In this document: in pieces, positions 26,352 through 33,246 of the stretch
Position numbering within the stretch: position 1 is the stretch's first letter
Layout: each line of letters starts with the position of its first letter
Origin: an uncultured Alphaproteobacteria bacterium
GTDB lineage: Bacteria; Pseudomonadota; Alphaproteobacteria; Rhizobiales; Rhizobiaceae
Direction of reading: 5' to 3'
NCBI GenBank assembly: GCA_929200315.1
Contig: CAKMZB010000001.1
Coordinates: 122,013 to 186,012, forward strand
DNA length: 64,000 bases
Notes under the pieces: model-generated
Seen by the model: the letters and a program-made list of their open reading frames with translations, nothing else
What the model was told of the DNA's origin: nothing
Databases searched by the model: none
Program-made: the position numbers and the translations under genes

Positions 26352-27895
26352 CGGCCTGGCACCCCTATGATCCGCGCGCCATCAGCAACGAAGCCGCCAT
26401 CAAGCAGGCTTTCCCCCGCGGTGCGGGCAACGGACACAAGGCCGTCGGCATCAAAACCGGTCCAAACGATTGCAACGACGAGAACCCAGATCGGGATAAG
26501 CATGGTCAGCGGCGCTTCTCTCTTTGCCGCACCCTCTCGCGCAGGTTGGAGATAAAGTACCTCCACCAGCCGCCAGACATAAACAACTGCGATGAGGGAT
26601 GAAGCTACAATTGCTGCGGCAATGGGCCAGAGATCCGCTTCGAAAGCGGCCTGGATCAGCACCCATTTGGAGACAAAACCCACCGTTCCTGGAATGCCTA
26701 TCAGGCTAAGCCCACCCACAACAATCGCCGCGCTGGTCCAGGGCATTAAGCGCGCCTGACCTGCAAGATTGTGCATCATCGGCCCGCCTGTGCGGTAGAT
26801 GATGGCACCAACGGCCAGAAAGAGTGCGCCCTTGGTAAGCGCATGGGCGAAGAGATGCGTAAAGGTCGCGGTAAGCCCGGTAGCGGTGAGCAGCGTCAGG
26901 CCCAGGAGCATGTAGCCAATTTGCCCAAGGGATGAGTAAGCCAGCAGTCGCTTCACGTTTTGCTGGAAGACGGCCACGAAAGAGGCGGTAAACATCGCCA
27001 GCAATGCCAGCGGTAGGACAACGAATTGTAGCGTGTCTCGCTCGAAAGGATAGTCGATCTGAAACACGGAAAAAACAAACCGGGCGAGCACATAGATCGC
27101 GACCTTTGTCGCCGTTGAAGCGAGGAACGCGGAGATTGTAGTTGGCGCGAATGTATAGGCACCCGGCAACCAACGGTGCATCGGATACATCGCGATCTTC
27201 AGACCAAGGCCGACGACTATGAAGCCATAAGCCGTGCGAACCGTGCGGTTTTCTGCATCAACTTCCGCCAAACGGCGACCAAGATCAGCAAGGTTCAATG
27301 TGCCGGTGACCATGTAAATCATGCCAAGGCCGATGACAAAGAAGGTCGCGCCGAGAGTGCCGAGGACCAGATAATCATAGGCTGCGGAAAGTGCCCGCTT
27401 GTCTTTCGCCGCGCCCATTGCGACCAGCGCATAGGTGGAGAGGGACGAAATTTCCAGGAACACAAAGACGTTGAACGCATCTCCAGTCACCGCAACGCCC
27501 ATCAGGCCGGTGAAGCAGAGTAAGAAGCAGGCATAAAAAAGCGTATGCTGCCTTTCGGCCACCTCCTGCTCGATAGAGGTGCGCATATAGGGCAGCAGGA
27601 CGGTTGCCATCATCGAGACGATCAGCACGACAAGCGCGTTGGCTGCATCAACTCGGTATTCGATACCAATGGGCGGTGCCCAGCCGCCGATGGCGTAGGA
27701 AAGCACAGTGCCGTCGGCAGTGATGGTGACCATCTGCGCCGCGAGGCCAAAGGAGGTGACAGCAGAAAGCCAGGTTACAATAAAGGCCGCTACACGGTTC
27801 ACCATTAGAATCGCGAGAGGCGAGGCGATCAGCGGAACTGCAATCGCCAACAATGGGCCGTGCTGGGCCGTAAAGGTGGTGATGGCCTCTATCAA
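26348..27895 (-). CDS. mrpD: Cation/proton antiporter subunit MrpD
   Basis: A 515-residue NuoN/MrpD-type protein directly after mrpC, the usual place of mrpD. The glutamate lies in VFVFLEISSLSTYALVAMG near residue 148; the lysine region is GLGLKIAMYPMHRWLPGAY near 235, with a second lysine in SSLGQIGYM's preceding helix NVKRLLAYSSLGQ. The start is TTG overlapping the mrpC stop (TTGA); the next Met is 30 residues in, past the first hydrophobic segment, so TTG is preferred. It couples proton entry to Na+ or K+ export and thus pH and salt homeostasis. Confidence 0.9.
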   Translation of the reverse strand: MIEAITTFTAQHGPLLAIAVPLIASPLAILMVNRVAAFIVTWLSAVTSFGLAAQMVTITADGTVLSYAIGGWAPPIGIEYRVDAANALVVLIVSMMATVLLPYMRTSIEQEVAERQHTLFYACFLLCFTGLMGVAVTGDAFNVFVFLEISSLSTYALVAMGAAKDKRALSAAYDYLVLGTLGATFFVIGLGMIYMVTGTLNLADLGRRLAEVDAENRTVRTAYGFIVVGLGLKIAMYPMHRWLPGAYTFAPTTISAFLASTATKVAIYVLARFVFSVFQIDYPFERDTLQFVVLPLALLAMFTASFVAVFQQNVKRLLAYSSLGQIGYMLLGLTLLTATGLTATFTHLFAHALTKGALFLAVGAIIYRTGGPMMHNLAGQARLMPWTSAAIVVGGLSLIGIPGTVGFVSKWVLIQAAFEADLWPIAAAIVASSLIAVVYVWRLVEVLYLQPAREGAAKREAPLTMLIPIWVLVVAIVWTGFDADGLVSVARTAGESLLDGGFVADGARIIGVPGR

Positions 27896-28326
27896 ACCGC
27901 CCGCGCCTCTTCATTGTCACGCTCGTCTTCACGTGCTGTTTCGGCAAGCGACTTCGCTCGGTCGATCTCCAGTACTTCGTCCTCTTCGATGGTGCCGTAG
28001 GCCTCGTTGATACGCACGATCAGCGCCAGCGCGAGTGCGGTTGTGGCGACGCCAACGACAATTGCGGTGAGGATTAAGACGTGGGGAAGGGGGCTTGAAT
28101 AGACGGCGTTTGGATCAGGAATTTCAATCGGCGCAGTACCACCAGCGATCTTGCTCATGGAAATGTAGAGCATGAAAACGGAGGCCTGAAAGAGGTTCAG
28201 CCCAACGACCTTCTTCAGGAGGTTGCCGCGCGCCACCACTATGTAAAGCCCCGTCATCATAAGGATGACAAAGAGCCAGTAGTTGAGATGCGTGCCGATA
28301 AAGGCTGTATCGAAGAGCAAGGACAT
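27892..28326 (-). CDS. mrpC: Cation/proton antiporter subunit MrpC
   Basis: A 144-residue NuoK-like subunit with three membrane segments (near 12-30, 36-57 and 74-97) and a charged C-terminal tail. Family residues include GLYIVVARGNLLKKVVGLNLFQASVFMLYIS and LPHVLILTAIVVGVATTALALAL. The start at 28326 is 4 bp after the stop of the gene before it. Confidence 0.92.
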   Translation of the reverse strand: MSLLFDTAFIGTHLNYWLFVILMMTGLYIVVARGNLLKKVVGLNLFQASVFMLYISMSKIAGGTAPIEIPDPNAVYSSPLPHVLILTAIVVGVATTALALALIVRINEAYGTIEEDEVLEIDRAKSLAETAREDERDNEEARAV

Positions 28327-28330
28327 GGGC

Positions 28331-28768
28331 TTACCAATCCGTGTCTTCGATTGAGGGCGGACGGCCAGCAAAGCCATAATAAATTGCCATCATCACGCCA
28401 AAGACGGTGATGCCAACGCCAAGCTCAATCACAATGATCCCATAGTGCTGTCCGGCCTTAGCGGAGGGTAGGAGCACGTTGTAATCAAGGTAATTGCCGC
28501 CCTGGATCAACGAAACGACGCCGACACCGGCGTAGAGCAGCAGACCAAAAGCGAGGAGGCGCATGACCCATCGGTCCGGGAAGATGGAGCGCAGGCGTGA
28601 GAGGCCGAAAACGATGCCATAGAGGATGAGGGCGACCGCAAAAATCACCCCCGCTTGAAAGCCGCCGCCAGGGCCGAAATCGCCGTGGAACTGAACATAA
28701 AGGCCGAAAAGTAGGATCGGCGCGACAAGCAAACGGGTGACAACGCGAAGGATGAGGTGATGGTCCAT
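28331..28768 (-). CDS. mrpB: Cation/proton antiporter subunit MrpB (MnhB domain)
   Basis: A 145-residue four-helix membrane protein with the MnhB signature FHGDFGPGGGFQAGVIFAVALILYG near residues 24-48 and the C-terminal HYGIIVIELGVGITVFGVM. In conventional seven-gene mrp operons this is MrpB. ATG at 28768 sits immediately after the preceding stop; starts further upstream would overlap that gene. It lies between the DUF4040 and mrpC genes. Confidence 0.9.
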   Translation of the reverse strand: MDHHLILRVVTRLLVAPILLFGLYVQFHGDFGPGGGFQAGVIFAVALILYGIVFGLSRLRSIFPDRWVMRLLAFGLLLYAGVGVVSLIQGGNYLDYNVLLPSAKAGQHYGIIVIELGVGITVFGVMMAIYYGFAGRPPSIEDTDW

Positions 28769-28769
28769 A

Positions 28770-29351
28770 TCAGGCCTGCCCATCCTTGCGCGAGAGCACA
28801 GTCTCCCGGTAGCGACGCCGCAAAAAGCCGCCCGATCCACCGATCAGCATTGTGACGCCAAGGCCAGCCACAAAGACCACCGCAACCTCGCCCATCGTAT
28901 CAAAGCCGCGATAGCTCGCGAGCACAGCGGTAACGATGTTGGGGACATCAATTTCCTTCGGCGTCCGGGCGATAAAATCTGGGTTGAGATAGGTCTGCAC
29001 TGGCGCGTTCGGGTCGCCAAATGCCGGCATATCAAGCGTGCCGTAGATGAGAAACGCGCCAATGATCCCAACGATAATGAGTGGTGTCGCCGACCAGCGT
29101 TTCGGCTTCATTTCATGGCGGGCCGTGAGCGCGATGGTGCCGAGCATGAGGACGGAAGATATGCCTGCGCCAACCGCAGCCTCGGTGAACGCCACATCCA
29201 CCGCATCCATGGCAATAAAGAGCAGCGCCGCGAGCAGCGAGAAGACGCCCGACAGCATAACCACGGCAAAGAGTGAGCGCAGCAAAGCTATCGCGATTGC
29301 GGTGCTAACGAGCGCGAAAAAAAGAAGAAGGGTAACGGCAAGGTCGGTCAT
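28770..29351 (-). CDS. Stand-alone MrpA C-terminal module (DUF4040, MbhD/MbhE-like)
   Basis: A 193-residue membrane protein. The first 85 residues carry the DUF4040/MbhD pattern (RSLFAVVMLSGVFSLLAALLF, then AVDVAFTEAAVGAGISSVLML). After a linker, the last 60 residues resemble MbhE (NIVTAVLASYRGFDTMGEVAVVFVAGLGV). In standard Mrp these parts are the C terminus of the fused large subunit MrpA; here they are separate and no MrpA-type gene is in the operon. That is the order of the antiporter half of membrane-bound hydrogenases. ATGA overlap with mrpG. Confidence 0.85.
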   Translation of the reverse strand: MTDLAVTLLLFFALVSTAIAIALLRSLFAVVMLSGVFSLLAALLFIAMDAVDVAFTEAAVGAGISSVLMLGTIALTARHEMKPKRWSATPLIIVGIIGAFLIYGTLDMPAFGDPNAPVQTYLNPDFIARTPKEIDVPNIVTAVLASYRGFDTMGEVAVVFVAGLGVTMLIGGSGGFLRRRYRETVLSRKDGQA

Positions 29352-29737
29352 TTCTTGCCCACCTTCTTCTTGCGCTTCCGCTTGGTCGTCACGTCTTCTA
29401 CCAGATCCATTGGCCTGGAGCCTGAGACAAAGGCGGCATTTGCAACGGCGTGCGAGGCGGTTGGTCCGGTGATGAAGAGAAAGATAACAATGAAGGCGAG
29501 CTTCAGCGTCGCCAGAGTGAAGCCGCCCTGGAGCATCATGCCAAAGAGCAGCAAGCCAACCCCTGCAGAATCGATGATGGAGGCAGCGTGAAGGCGGCTC
29601 CAGAAGTCCTGCAAGCGCAACATCCCGAGTGAGCCGATGAAGAGGAAGAACGATCCGCTAAAGATCAACACCCAGGACATAGCGTCGATGAGGAAGTCCC
29701 AGGTCAGCCAGCCGAGACCGGAGGAGAGGTCAATCAT
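29348..29737 (-). CDS. mrpG: Cation/proton antiporter subunit MrpG
   Basis: A 129-residue small subunit with three membrane segments and the MrpG/PhaG signature FLFIGSLGMLRLQDFWSRLHAASIIDSAGVG near residues 29-60, in which the RLQDFxxRLHAA block is diagnostic. A basic tail (VTTKRKRKKKVGKK) ends the protein. Overlaps mrpF by ATGA. Confidence 0.94.
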   Translation of the reverse strand: MIDLSSGLGWLTWDFLIDAMSWVLIFSGSFFLFIGSLGMLRLQDFWSRLHAASIIDSAGVGLLLFGMMLQGGFTLATLKLAFIVIFLFITGPTASHAVANAAFVSGSRPMDLVEDVTTKRKRKKKVGKK

Positions 29738-30072
29738 GCGCGTTTCTCCTCCCCTTCTTCGGCAAGTTCGTCCGGCTCGTCCTGGATCATCGCGCGGTCA
29801 TCTTCACTTTCCCACGCATCACCGATGCGGCGATAGCGGAAGAATTTCAGCACTGCGATCGTGCCGACGAAATTAATGAGGGCGTAGAGGATGGCAATAT
29901 CGAGAAAGTCCGGACGCCCAAAGAGAAACCCCATCGTTCCGATGAAAAGCACCGTGCAGGTGCCGAACGTGTTGAGCGCAAGAACTCGATCATAGAGCGT
30001 GTTGCCGATAAACAGACGGATCAGCAAAAGACACATACAAAGGAAAACCGCTCCGGTGGCGAAGGCAAACAT
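29734..30072 (-). CDS. mrpF: Cation/proton antiporter subunit MrpF
   Basis: A 112-residue protein with three membrane segments; family features are RLFIGNTLYDRVLALNTFGT near residues 19-38 and DIAILYALINFVGTIAVLKFFRYR near 57-80. An acidic tail follows (EDDRAMIQDEPDELAEEGEE). The start overlaps the last base of the mrpE stop. Confidence 0.93.
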   Translation of the reverse strand: MFAFATGAVFLCMCLLLIRLFIGNTLYDRVLALNTFGTCTVLFIGTMGFLFGRPDFLDIAILYALINFVGTIAVLKFFRYRRIGDAWESEDDRAMIQDEPDELAEEGEEKRA

Positions 30073-30578
30073 CAGCGCGCCTCTTCTATGGAAGCAGCTT
30101 TCGCACCCATTGCGAGGAGGTTATCCATGTCTGCGGCCTCGTCTGTGAGGGCATGAACGATGAACTCTCCGCCCTCGGTCTCTACGGTTACTGTACCGGG
30201 AGTGATGGTGATGGAGTTTGCAAAGAGTGTGCGGCCAAGATCGGTAGATTGCAGGCATGGCACTGAAATGAGGCGCTGGCGGCGCGGCAGTTCCGGGCTC
30301 AGAATCGCTCGTGTTACGGCCCAATCAGCCTTGCCGATCTCAACCGTCAGCCAAAAGAGATAGCGCAGAGCTGCGACGGGCCTAAAGTCCTTGATCGGCC
30401 CTTCGCCAGACAGCAGGCCGAGTCGGCTCATAATCCACACGCAAAGCACACAGGAAAACACGCCAAAGCCCACGATTAATGGCTTGTAGTAGAGCCCGGA
30501 TAGGCCGAGCCACAGCAGGCCAAGAATAACAAAGAGCACCAAGGCACGCAAAATCGGCGGCTCCAAACATAGTACCAA
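30072..30578 (-). CDS. mrpE: Cation/proton antiporter subunit MrpE
   Basis: A 168-residue subunit, first gene of the operon. Two N-terminal hydrophobic segments are followed by the MrpE domain (LFWLTVEIGKADWAVTRAILSPEL near residue 75 and FANSITITPGTVTVETEG near 118). No in-frame ATG precedes the first helix: the frame opens after a TAG at 30597-30599, and TTG at 30578 or TTG at 30566 are the only sensible starts. An ATG at 30570 exists but is in another frame. Low-efficiency initiation or a sequencing shift near the start are both possible. Confidence 0.88.
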   Translation of the reverse strand: MVLCLEPPILRALVLFVILGLLWLGLSGLYYKPLIVGFGVFSCVLCVWIMSRLGLLSGEGPIKDFRPVAALRYLFWLTVEIGKADWAVTRAILSPELPRRQRLISVPCLQSTDLGRTLFANSITITPGTVTVETEGGEFIVHALTDEAADMDNLLAMGAKAASIEEAR

Positions 30579-30717
30579 GCAGCGGGTATCGCCTTTCTAT
30601 CAAGCCGCTATCGCCCTTGCCAGCGATTTCAGCGTCATAAGGCACGAGAACAAACAACCTTCCAGAAGGATCGGCTGTTGCCCCTTTCTGTTTTCTAAGG
30701 TTTCTGCATCGCTAAAC

Positions 30718-30746
30718 TTGACGAGAGAAAAATGGACAAGTATTTA
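30718..30746 (+). promoter_or_regulatory. Candidate sigma-70 promoter for mucR
   Basis: TTGACG (30718-30723), a 17-bp spacer and TATTTA (30741-30746) lie 100 bp upstream of the mucR start in an AT-rich stretch. MucR proteins in rhizobia and Brucella bind AT-rich DNA and repress their own promoter; the T-rich surroundings fit that but no defined site can be named. Confidence 0.4.
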
Positions 30747-30845
30747 TATTCAGGAACATGTAAATAAAATACAACCTATGCGTGTATTTCTATCGAATCG
30801 GTTCCCTCTTTACTTTTCTCATAGATGTCAAAGACTGGAATTCTT

Positions 30846-31250
30846 ATGAACGAAGACAATTCTGTTCTCATCGAGCTTACGTCGGAAGTGGTGAGCGCGT
30901 ATGTCAGCAACAACCCTATCTCTTCGGCCGACCTGCCGAGTCTCATCAACGATGTTCACACCGCTCTGGGTGGCCTGAGTTCTGGTGGCGCCGCCGAACC
31001 TGCTGAAAAGCAGAAGCCGGCTGTTTCCATTAAAAAGTCGCTTGGCCACGATTACCTGATTTGCCTGGAAGACGGTAAGAAATTCAAGTCGTTGAAGCGT
31101 CACCTGAAAACGCATTTCGACCTGACGCCTGACGAATATCGTACCAAGTGGGGCCTTTCGTCCGACTATCCGATGGTCGCTCCGGCCTATTCGGAAGCCC
31201 GTTCCAAGCTCGCAAAGGCGAGCGGTCTTGGGCGCAAGGCGGGGAAGTAA
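30846..31250 (+). CDS. mucR: MucR/Ros-family transcriptional regulator
   Basis: A 134-residue zinc-finger-type repressor of the Ros/MucR family, an H-NS-like global regulator of exopolysaccharide, motility, virulence and cell-cycle genes in Hyphomicrobiales. The N-terminal oligomerisation part begins with [17 protein letters not shown]. The DNA-binding part is [18 protein letters not shown] and [20 protein letters not shown]. The second zinc-ligand position is Asp (CLED), as in many MucR proteins, instead of Cys as in Ros. ATG at 30846 is preferred over 30825 because the family begins MxExxx-LLELT. A strong terminator follows. Confidence 0.93.
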   Translation: MNEDNSVLIELTSEVVSAYVSNNPISSADLPSLINDVHTALGGLSSGGAAEPAEKQKPAVSIKKSLGHDYLICLEDGKKFKSLKRHLKTHFDLTPDEYRTKWGLSSDYPMVAPAYSEARSKLAKASGLGRKAGK

Positions 31251-31278
31251 TTCCCCCAACAAAACCGTAACTGTTGAA

Positions 31279-31306
31279 AAGGCCCGCCCTGCGCGGGCCT
31301 TTTTTG
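31279..31306 (+). terminator. Rho-independent terminator after mucR
   Basis: AAGGCCCGC (31279-31287) pairs perfectly with GCGGGCCTT (31293-31301) around CCTGC, followed by five T residues. It isolates mucR from the gafY operon downstream. Confidence 0.95.
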
Positions 31307-31354
31307 TTTCCGCAAATGTCTGGCAGAAAAGGAATATATCCGAGCCGCTCGTAA

Positions 31355-31381
31355 AAGTTGCAGAAAAATTGGCAGCAACTT
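31355..31381. promoter_or_regulatory. Inverted repeat AAGTTGC-N13-GCAACTT upstream of gafY
   Basis: Perfect 7-bp arms separated by 13 bp, 58 bp before the gafY start. A DnaA-box-like 9-mer TTATCCACT (31380-31388, 8 of 9 to TTATCCACA) overlaps its right end. It is a candidate operator for a repressor of the gafY-gafZ operon; no copy was found before the GTA cluster. Confidence 0.4.
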
Positions 31382-31398
31382 ATCCACTCCGCACGTTT

Positions 31399-31416
31399 AT
31401 AGGATATTAGTCCTAT
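31399..31416. promoter_or_regulatory. Shared GTA operator candidate, copy 1 (gafY)
   Basis: ATAGGATATTAGTCCTAT: perfect 6-bp half-sites (ATAGGA/TCCTAT) with a 6-bp spacer, ending 23 bp before the gafY ATG. It matches the element upstream of GTA gene 1 (41291-41308) at 15 of 18 positions and in the same orientation. Confidence 0.65.
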
Positions 31417-31439
31417 TTCGAGTTTCAGCGGAGCTGCCC

Positions 31440-31832
31440 ATGGACCAAACTGCTATCCGAAAGTCTCAAGCACGGCGCTTGCACATTATGCGCCCCACAC
31501 ATCCTCTCTGCACCCTTTGTGAACATGCGGTTTCCGTCGGGTTCGACATCCCTCTGGAGGCATTGCGCCTGCCTACTCGTGGGGTGCGGGAAATTGCCAG
31601 GGCACGGCAGATCGCAATGTATTTCGCGGTTGTCACCTTTGAGGTGCCGATGAGCGAAGTCGCCGCCCATTTTGGTCGTGATCGCAGCACTGTCAGCCAC
31701 GCTCTTTCTCGCGTTGAGGATGAGCGCAAGGACAAGCCGGATGCCTTTGAGCTGATGATGTTGCAACTGGAAGCCATGCTTGGCCTCACACGCGAAGTTT
31801 GGGAAAGCCGACAGAACACGAGAGCTGCATGA
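31440..31832 (+). CDS. gafY: GTA activator GafY (DnaA domain IV-like HTH protein)
   Basis: A 130-residue protein whose core (residues 47-95) is like the DNA-binding domain IV of DnaA: RGVREIARARQIAMYFAV, then PMSEVAAHFGRDRSTVSHAL. There is no AAA+ domain, so it is not DnaA. Residues 20-45 (HPLCTLCEHAVSVGFDIPLEAL) are a conserved lead-in. The combination with the DUF6456 gene that follows is that of GafY-GafZ in Caulobacter and the fused GafA in Rhodobacter, the direct activators of GTA genes. It overlaps gafZ by ATGA. The family assignment is from domain order; the symbol is inferred. Confidence 0.8.
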   Translation: MDQTAIRKSQARRLHIMRPTHPLCTLCEHAVSVGFDIPLEALRLPTRGVREIARARQIAMYFAVVTFEVPMSEVAAHFGRDRSTVSHALSRVEDERKDKPDAFELMMLQLEAMLGLTREVWESRQNTRAA

Positions 31833-32590
31833 AGATTGCTGCGAAGCGTACAAAAACCAGATTGATTGCGTTCCTTGCTCGGGAAGGGGCGGCAGATACT
31901 GCGCCATTCACATTGCCCGGTCAGACCATTTTGACAGCTGGCAATGGCTTACGTCACGTCACTACCGATCAGGTATTGCATGAGGCAATTTCAGACGGAT
32001 TGCTTAAGAAGACGAGCGGAAAAATTGCCCTGACCGAACCAGGAAAAAGCGCAGCGCGCCGTCTTGCTGGTCTCGGCGAAGATGCATTTACGACCCAGCA
32101 TCGGATGCTGGAAAACAGTGAAATTCGCTTGCCTGGCGGTATAAAGCAGACGGTGCGGGTTAACTGCAACGAATCTCCCTTGTCACGCTTACGCGCCAGA
32201 GCGGCTAAGGACGGGCGACCGTGGATCAGTGAGGCTGGTTTTGCTGCGGGGGAGAAGCTGCGGCAGGACTTTCATTTTGGACAGTTTCAGCAGCGCGTCA
32301 CCGCCAGCTGGGATCCGACCAATGCAGCTAAACGCGGCAAGGGTTCGCGGGGCGGCATGGCGGATATCAGCGACAACGCCCTTGATTCTCGCCATCGGAT
32401 GCAGCGTGCGCTGGAAAGCGTCGGCCCCGATCTTGCCGGCCTGCTTACTGATATCTGTTGTCATTTGAAAGGCTTGGAGACAGTTGAGCGAGAACGTCGT
32501 TGGCCACCACGCTCAGCCAAGCTCATGCTGCGCACGGGTCTTGACCTCCTCGCCCGCCACTACGGCACGCAAGCTGGTACAAGAAGCTAG
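31829..32590 (+). CDS. gafZ: GTA activator GafZ (DUF6456, sigma-like)
   Basis: A 253-residue basic protein. Residues 1-75 look like a winged helix (VLHEAISDGLLKKTSGKIALTEPGKSAARR). Residues about 110-253 match DUF6456: VNCNESPLSRLRARAAKDGRPW, FAAGEKLRQDFHFGQFQQRVTASWDP, and the C-terminal LTDICCHLKGLETVERERRW-type helix-turn-helix, which resembles sigma region 4. GafZ-type proteins bind RNA polymerase and have been reported to act as anti-terminators for the GTA cluster. ATG at 31829 overlaps the gafY stop, so both are made together. Seven bp separate it from the convergent sufE. Confidence 0.8.
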   Translation: MKIAAKRTKTRLIAFLAREGAADTAPFTLPGQTILTAGNGLRHVTTDQVLHEAISDGLLKKTSGKIALTEPGKSAARRLAGLGEDAFTTQHRMLENSEIRLPGGIKQTVRVNCNESPLSRLRARAAKDGRPWISEAGFAAGEKLRQDFHFGQFQQRVTASWDPTNAAKRGKGSRGGMADISDNALDSRHRMQRALESVGPDLAGLLTDICCHLKGLETVERERRWPPRSAKLMLRTGLDLLARHYGTQAGTRS

Positions 32591-32597
32591 ATACCGG

Positions 32598-33038
32598 TCA
32601 GGAAGCGGCTTGGGCAAGCGCCTTGATACGTTCCACCATGGCGCGCAGTCCGTTGGAGCGTTGGGGCGTCAAATGTTCGGCTAGGCCGATGTCACGGAAC
32701 GTTTTTTGCTCATCAATGGCCACAATCTCTTCCGCCCTCTGGCCTGAAAAGAGCGACAACGCCACCGCGACCAACCCGCTTACGATATGAGCGTCTGATG
32801 CCCCGCGAAACGCCACTCGGCCATCATCGGTTGCAGAAGGGTAGAGCCAGACCTGACTGACACACCCTTTCACCTTGTTGATGTCAGTCTGCGCGCCATC
32901 GGGCATCGGTTTTAGAGCGCGTCCGAGTTCTATGAGATAGCCATAGCGGTCGTCCCAATCATCAAGCATCTGAAAATTCTCGATTATTTCATCAATATTC
33001 GTGTCGAGAGTCAGGGGGTTGGCGGGGTCTTCGGACAT
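32598..33038 (-). CDS. sufE: SufE-family cysteine desulfurase partner
   Basis: A 146-residue SufE protein, which takes persulfide sulfur from SufS for Fe-S cluster assembly. The acceptor cysteine is in KVKGCVSQVWL at residue 59; other family features are LDDWDDRYGYLIELGR near 26 and LSPQRSNGLRAMVERIK-like sequence near the end (here LTPQRSNGLRAM). ATG at 33038 gives the usual length; the upstream in-frame extension of 32 residues is not family-like. The suf operon itself is not here. Confidence 0.93.
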   Translation of the reverse strand: MSEDPANPLTLDTNIDEIIENFQMLDDWDDRYGYLIELGRALKPMPDGAQTDINKVKGCVSQVWLYPSATDDGRVAFRGASDAHIVSGLVAVALSLFSGQRAEEIVAIDEQKTFRDIGLAEHLTPQRSNGLRAMVERIKALAQAAS

Positions 33039-33246
33039 GGGTTTGTTTTCCAGCTTTGACCCGGAAAGGGCAGCGTTGACGCGTGCTCTGTCTAGATGCA
33101 CGGGGACCGTGCGCCAAGACTTTTGGGAGGCCAAGGCAAATTTCGCAGATTTAGGCTTACGTTAAAGTCCGCATGGCACGCTGTCCTCGATGTCCGGATG
33201 TTCGGACTTAGAGGGTTACCCTGTTTTGCGTCTTCTCTCGCAGATA

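Noticed and set aside
31440..31832. A dnaA gene and a replication origin
   Set aside because: Only the DNA-binding domain is similar; the ATPase domain is absent and there is a single DnaA-box-like 9-mer, without an AT-rich box cluster.
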